A stretch of 10,851 nt of DNA from positions 1 through 10,851 of the forward strand of contig JAQVYZ010000014.1 in NCBI GenBank assembly GCA_028708485.1, in the 5' to 3' direction. Positions 7,178 through 10,851 of the stretch are shown in pieces (position 1 is the stretch's first letter; every line of letters starts with the position of its first letter). Below the pieces are notes generated by a model that searched no databases, was not told where the DNA came from, and was given only the letters and a program-made list of their open reading frames with translations. The stretch is from Caldisericia bacterium (GTDB taxonomy: Bacteria > Caldisericota > Caldisericia > UBA6126). The position numbers were made by a program, and so were the translations under genes.

Positions 7178-8632
7178 TTATTTACATTGAGAACAAGCCC
7201 AATCAAAAGCCTCTTGAATCATATTATCAGGAATGGGTTTTATCCACCCTTCCTTCATTAATAAATCCACCATTCCCCGGGAATGTTGGATAGACTCTTT
7301 CGCTAATTGGTAAGCTTCATCCCAGGTCATCGTAATTCTGGCGACACCATCTTTAATCGCTTGCATGGCAACGTCAGCAGCTTCATAGGGAAAGACATCC
7401 GGTTCGCTCATTTTTGCCAGGATGTTATCAGGGTGAATTCCATTCTTTTCTGAGAAATTGGCAAGAGATTTTGCTGCGGCAATGGCCATGTTATCGGTAA
7501 TCTTCTTTGCCCTGACAAGTAATGCACCTTTCAGGATACCCGGGAAACCCAAAGAATTATTGACCTGGTTGGGAAAATCTCCCCGACCGGTACCCACAAT
7601 AAAAGCTCCGGCTTCTTTTGCTTCATAGGGATAGATTTCCGGTACAGGATTGGCGCAGACGAAAACAATAGCCTTTGGTGCCATCGCTCGTATCCATTCC
7701 GGTTTGACTACACCCGGTCCTGAAGCGGATAGAGAAACCAGTACGTCCGCTCCAAGAAATGCTTCTTCAACGGTTAACACTTTGTTTGGATTTGTCGTTT
7801 CGCAAATCTCCCATTTACGATAAAACCGTGGATCGGACTGAATATCTGTTCTTCCGGAATGAAGAGAACCTTTTGTGTCAAACATGATCGCATTTTTAGG
7901 GTTTCCTCCGGCAGCAATAATCAACCGTAAGCAGGTAGTGCTGGCTGAACCTGCACCGTAAAAAACCATTTTAACATCTTCAATATTTTTGCCGGCTAAT
8001 TTTAGTGCGTTGTATAACCCAGCCAGAGTGACACAAGCTGTTCCCTGCTGGTCATCATGCCAGACAGGAATATCACAGGTTTCCCTGAGTACATCCAGGA
8101 CTTTATAACAATTGGGTTGAGAAATATCTTCCAGGTTAACAGCACCAAAGCTATGCTGGCAGCGTTGAACAAATTCAATAATCGTGTCGGGGTCGTTTTT
8201 GCCTTCTTTATTTTTACTGTCAATACAGAGAGCCACACCATCTACACCACCAAGGTATTTCATTAAAAAGGCTTTTCCTTCCATGACACCTAATCCACCT
8301 GACGGTGTGACGTCACCATCTCCTAAAACCCTGGTGGAATCTGATACGACCGCTACTAAATTCGAACGATTCGATAGGTCATAAGAACGGTTATTATCAT
8401 CACGTATACTGGTAGAAACCTTTGAGACTCCGGGAGTGTACCAGACATTAAACCAGTTAAATCCGGCTACCGCAGCTTTGGGTATCGTCTGAATCTTCCC
8501 TCCGTAAAAATCGTGGCTGACTTCTGCCAGGCGTTTATAAAAGAAAGTTTTTGTTTTTGCTTTTTGTTCTTCCGAAAAATTCTCAGGAAAACACTCATTA
8601 ATGTTGCTCAAAGTTGCATTTACTTTAGACAT
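7178..8632 (-). CDS. Malic enzyme (malate dehydrogenase, decarboxylating)
   Basis: 484 aa, predicted to convert malate and NAD(P)+ to pyruvate, CO2 and NAD(P)H in the cytoplasm. Family motifs in order: YTPGV (65-69, catalytic Tyr), MEGK (117-120, catalytic Lys), NLEDI (166-170) and WHDDQQGTA (191-199) for the metal and active site, a Rossmann GAGSAS (226-231, a variant of the common GAGAAG), FDTKG (251-255), ANPVPEI (327-333), and NQVNN followed by GFPGI (355-365). It is somewhat longer than the common short bacterial malic enzymes (about 390-440 aa), with the extra length at both ends. NAD versus NADP use cannot be decided from these motifs. The start at 8632 follows GGGGAGG with 5 nt spacing. 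The neighbours are fumarate reductase (27 nt upstream) and hdrC (35 nt downstream), so it could feed reducing equivalents from malate to the Hdr complex or drain malate made from fumarate (inference). Confidence 0.95.
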   Translation of the reverse strand: MSKVNATLSNINECFPENFSEEQKAKTKTFFYKRLAEVSHDFYGGKIQTIPKAAVAGFNWFNVWYTPGVSKVSTSIRDDNNRSYDLSNRSNLVAVVSDSTRVLGDGDVTPSGGLGVMEGKAFLMKYLGGVDGVALCIDSKNKEGKNDPDTIIEFVQRCQHSFGAVNLEDISQPNCYKVLDVLRETCDIPVWHDDQQGTACVTLAGLYNALKLAGKNIEDVKMVFYGAGSASTTCLRLIIAAGGNPKNAIMFDTKGSLHSGRTDIQSDPRFYRKWEICETTNPNKVLTVEEAFLGADVLVSLSASGPGVVKPEWIRAMAPKAIVFVCANPVPEIYPYEAKEAGAFIVGTGRGDFPNQVNNSLGFPGILKGALLVRAKKITDNMAIAAAKSLANFSEKNGIHPDNILAKMSEPDVFPYEAADVAMQAIKDGVARITMTWDEAYQLAKESIQHSRGMVDLLMKEGWIKPIPDNMIQEAFDWACSQCK

Positions 8633-8659
8633 TTTTTCCTCCCCATTAATTTTTATAAC

Positions 8660-10336
8660 TTATAATCCTGCCGGCAGGAACGGATCATACTCATCCAGAT
8701 GTTTGGAAGCATTCTCTAAATTTCTATACTCAGGTAATAAAATCGGGGTTTTCAGGGTAGTCTCAATTTTGGCGCTCTGGATTTCTTTTTCATATTGTTG
8801 AATATGGTCAGTATGTAATTTACCGGATATCGTCGTCTCTTTGGCTTTTTTAGCGGCGGCGATGCCGGATATTCGGCCAAATACATTGTAGTCCAATACA
8901 GAATTTCCCATCAGCCTGTTTCTGCCATGAACTCCTCCTGCGCATTCTCCCGCAGCAAAAAGCCCCGGGATGGACGTGCTGGTGTCCTCATTAATCTCGA
9001 TACCGCCATTTTGATAGTGCAAGGTTGGGTAAACCAACATCGGATCTACGCGAATATCGATATCAAACCGTTTGTATTGGCGAAGCATGGCCGGAAAATT
9101 CTTTTCAATAGTGCCAGAACCGTGAATCAGGTCAATAATAGGGGAATCCAACCAAATCCCCACATGACCGTCAGGAGTGGCAATTCCCTTTCCTGCACGA
9201 CACTCCTGGATATAATCAGAAGCTTCCACATCCCTGGGTTCCAAAGGAAAAACAAATAACTCACCGTACTTATTGACCGGTTGACCTCCGAAGCCTCTGA
9301 TTTTCTCAGTAATCAGGAAACCGAGAATTTGAGCTGGATAAACAGCGCCTGTTGGATGAAATTGAACGGAATCCATATGCAAGAGCTTAGCACCGGCGCG
9401 ATAAGCCATCACTAAACCATCCATCGTGGCTCCGTAATGATTGGTGGTGGGAAAATCTTTAATATGAAGACGACCGAATCCTCCAGTGGTGATAATCACT
9501 GTTTTTGCTTTCACGACGGCATATTCACCGGTTTCCATATGAAATAAAATAGCACCTGCAACCTTTCCTTCTTGATCTTTCACCAGTTCAACAGCAGGAA
9601 AATACTCTAAAACAGTAATATCTTCTGGGTGATTACGTACTTCATCCCGTAATACTCTCATGATTTCTGCACCGGTATAATCACGACTGGAGAGCATCCT
9701 TCTCCTTGAAGTACCCCCGCCGGTTTTGGTCTGTAGATTACCATCTGCGATACGGTCCCAGATGACACCCAGGTCTTCCAGATGCTTGACTGCTTTGGGA
9801 GCTTCCTGTGTTAAAATCTTTAGCAGACCGGGCTTATTATCAAAATGTCCGCCACCCATTCCATCAAGATAATGAATCAGGGGTGAATCATTTGGGTTTA
9901 CAGCTGCCTGCATTCCTCCCTGTGACATCATGGAATTGGCATCCCCGATTCGCAGTTTGGTGGAAATAATGACTTTTGCATCATGCAATCTTGCCCAGAT
10001 AGCTGCTTGACAACCGGCACCGCCACCGCCAATCACTAACACATCTGTTTCATAATCGGCTTGGTCTAGGTTAAAATTCTTGGGAAGACGGCTATGGCTC
10101 TCTAAAATTTCCACCACTTTTGTAGTCAACCATTCTCCGGCATTAGGACCAATCCGAATCTGTTTTCTTGCATCAGGGGTATAATCAGGATGATTTTCAG
10201 AAAGAACCTTTTTTCTACCTTCCTCAGTTAAAGGAGTCATTACATTTTGAATCCCAATTTTATCGATCTCTACCCTTTTCAGTCTGCTTTGGCGTACTAA
10301 TTCGATGGACTCTCTCATATAATCAGGATAAGCCAT
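8660..10336 (-). CDS. Fumarate reductase/succinate dehydrogenase-type flavoprotein (soluble, TfrA-like)
   Basis: 558 aa, interconverting fumarate and succinate. FAD Rossmann motif GGGGAG (103-108). The substrate and catalytic residues of the FrdA/SdhA family are all in place: QFHPTG (His327), LITE (Glu344), EPRD (Arg368), LHYQNGG (His440) and GRNRL (Arg473), plus AAGEC (461-465) near the C-terminal FAD contacts. The position of the histidine that binds FAD covalently in membrane FrdA/SdhA is Asn134 (NSMMSQGG), so FAD should be non-covalent, as in L-aspartate oxidase. About 95 residues precede the Rossmann fold, an unusual N-terminal extension. The start at 10336 has AAAGGAG at 6 nt. The partner is the Fe-S protein 16 nt upstream, and no membrane anchor gene is seen. 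L-aspartate oxidase is less likely given the Fe-S partner. Direction (fumarate reduction or succinate oxidation) is not decidable. Confidence 0.9.
   Translation of the reverse strand: MAYPDYMRESIELVRQSRLKRVEIDKIGIQNVMTPLTEEGRKKVLSENHPDYTPDARKQIRIGPNAGEWLTTKVVEILESHSRLPKNFNLDQADYETDVLVIGGGGAGCQAAIWARLHDAKVIISTKLRIGDANSMMSQGGMQAAVNPNDSPLIHYLDGMGGGHFDNKPGLLKILTQEAPKAVKHLEDLGVIWDRIADGNLQTKTGGGTSRRRMLSSRDYTGAEIMRVLRDEVRNHPEDITVLEYFPAVELVKDQEGKVAGAILFHMETGEYAVVKAKTVIITTGGFGRLHIKDFPTTNHYGATMDGLVMAYRAGAKLLHMDSVQFHPTGAVYPAQILGFLITEKIRGFGGQPVNKYGELFVFPLEPRDVEASDYIQECRAGKGIATPDGHVGIWLDSPIIDLIHGSGTIEKNFPAMLRQYKRFDIDIRVDPMLVYPTLHYQNGGIEINEDTSTSIPGLFAAGECAGGVHGRNRLMGNSVLDYNVFGRISGIAAAKKAKETTISGKLHTDHIQQYEKEIQSAKIETTLKTPILLPEYRNLENASKHLDEYDPFLPAGL
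8666..8679. repeat. 14-bp perfect palindrome at the 3' end of the flavoprotein gene
   Basis: TCCTGCCGGCAGGA is its own reverse complement. It covers the last codons of the flavoprotein gene and ends 4 nt before its TAA stop. In RNA it could form a 5-bp stem with a CCGG loop. No U-tract follows, so it does not look like an intrinsic terminator. It may be chance, or a weak RNA structure between flavoprotein and malic enzyme translation. Confidence 0.4.
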
Positions 10337-10352
10337 TTTTTTCTCCTTTTCC

Positions 10353-10851
10353 TTACGTAATGTTAAAATTCAGTTCACGGTCAAAATAACGTTTTGTTAG
10401 AGCTTCTTTTGGCAAATTCATTAACTCCTGATACCCTTCTTCAAATTTCCCTTCCAGGATTTGTTTGATTCTTTCTTCCAGGAATCTGCCTTTTTTGTTC
10501 AGGTATTTTCCGTATAATCTTCTTGCCAGTAATGCGGCATTAAATTGGGTGATTTCAGCAGGGCACCGGGTAGTACACAATCCGCACATAATACAATCAA
10601 AGGATAAATCAGCCATTAACGCCAAATTACCTTTGATACCGGCCTGGACATAATCCATAACGAGAATTTCCTGAGGACAAATCTTGGCGCAGGTATTACA
10701 GGCTAAACATCTGTATAATTCAGGATAGGTATTGGTAAAAACTTCTTGTTCCGCATTCAAAGTTTCCAGGTCATAAATCGCTTTTGGTGATGGAGTATAG
10801 GGTATTTGAACAATTTGCATGTTCGGTTGTACAACTGTTTGACATCCTAAG
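10353..10851 (-). CDS. SdhB/FrdB-like iron-sulfur subunit, C-terminal part, 5' end beyond the window
   Basis: The ATG at 10820 would give 155 aa, but it has no Shine-Dalgarno site and the frame stays open to the window edge. The ten upstream codons read LGCQTVVQPN. LGCQT followed by a beta-strand-like MQIVQIP and SPKAIYDL resembles the end of the plant-type [2Fe-2S] domain of SdhB/FrdB (LACxT at the last cysteine, then the FPxIRDL region). I therefore treat the gene as 5'-truncated, probably missing some 70-90 residues. Numbered from Met10820, two CxxCxxCxxxCP motifs follow: Cys38/41/44/48 and Cys76/79/82/86. The second has four cysteines, so it should bind [4Fe-4S] rather than the [3Fe-4S] of quinone-linked enzymes. 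No CCG domain follows, unlike TfrB. It probably passes electrons to or from the flavoprotein encoded 16 nt downstream. HdrC-like is the alternative name. Confidence 0.85.
   Translation of the reverse strand, partial: LGCQTVVQPNMQIVQIPYTPSPKAIYDLETLNAEQEVFTNTYPELYRCLACNTCAKICPQEILVMDYVQAGIKGNLALMADLSFDCIMCGLCTTRCPAEITQFNAALLARRLYGKYLNKKGRFLEERIKQILEGKFEEGYQELMNLPKEALTKRYFDRELNFNIT

Noticed and set aside
8927..9259. Plus-strand open frame of 110 codons
   Set aside because: It lies wholly opposite the flavoprotein gene, whose motifs are clear on the minus strand. It has no recognisable motif. The other plus-strand frames in the window are likewise shadows.
10353..10820. Complete 155-aa ferredoxin starting at 10820
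   Set aside because: No Shine-Dalgarno site precedes this ATG, the frame is open to the window edge, and the upstream codons look like the end of a [2Fe-2S] domain.
1..10851. CRISPR arrays, tRNA/rRNA genes, insertion sequences or phage genes
   Set aside because: No regularly spaced repeats, no tRNA/rRNA-like segments and no transposase or integrase motifs were found; almost every base is coding for central redox enzymes.

Overview
The window is a single dense block of genes, all on the minus strand and read from right to left. I see eight substantial genes plus the first codon of a ninth at the left edge. Gaps between genes are 35 nt or less and two junctions are overlaps. No promoter, terminator, RNA gene, repeat array or mobile element is visible, so this looks like the interior of one long operon with its promoter beyond the right edge. 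Strong purine-rich Shine-Dalgarno sites (AAGGAG, GGAGG), moderately AT-rich sequence (judged by eye) and the gene content (oxygen-sensitive Fe-S flavoenzymes) suggest a strictly anaerobic Firmicute of the clostridial/Peptococcaceae type. The assignment to Firmicutes is inference.

Right part (7178-10851), C4-acid metabolism: the C-terminal part of an SdhB/FrdB-like iron-sulfur protein (it runs off the right edge), a fumarate reductase/succinate dehydrogenase-type flavoprotein, and a malic enzyme. No membrane anchor gene (SdhC/FrdC) is seen. The Fe-S subunit has a four-cysteine second cluster instead of the usual [3Fe-4S] site, and the flavoprotein lacks the histidine that binds FAD covalently. 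Both point to a soluble enzyme resembling thiol:fumarate reductase.

Middle (1323-7142), heterodisulfide-reductase module: hdrC, hdrB and a giant hdrA of 1471 residues. The hdrA product is a composite: an HdrA whose ferredoxin segment is interrupted by a complete GltD/NfnB-like NAD(P)H:FAD module, followed by a second, reduced HdrA copy that carries the N-terminal Fe-S domain and C-terminal ferredoxins the first copy lacks. Left part (1-1310): mvhD (flxD-like), a FrhB/FdhB-like di-cluster Fe-S protein, and the start of another gene.

Working model (inference): malic enzyme and/or the GltD-like module supplies or accepts NAD(P)H, the composite HdrA splits or merges electrons over several flavins, and HdrB/HdrC connect to an oxidant or reductant. 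The adjacent cytosolic fumarate/succinate couple is the best candidate, since such bacteria are not known to make CoM-S-S-CoB. MvhD and the FrhB-like protein would connect the complex to a further electron donor or acceptor encoded to the left. This would be a soluble, flavin-based bifurcating fumarate reductase or, in reverse, an electron-confurcating succinate dehydrogenase. Every component family is known. The combination and the composite HdrA are what deserve attention.
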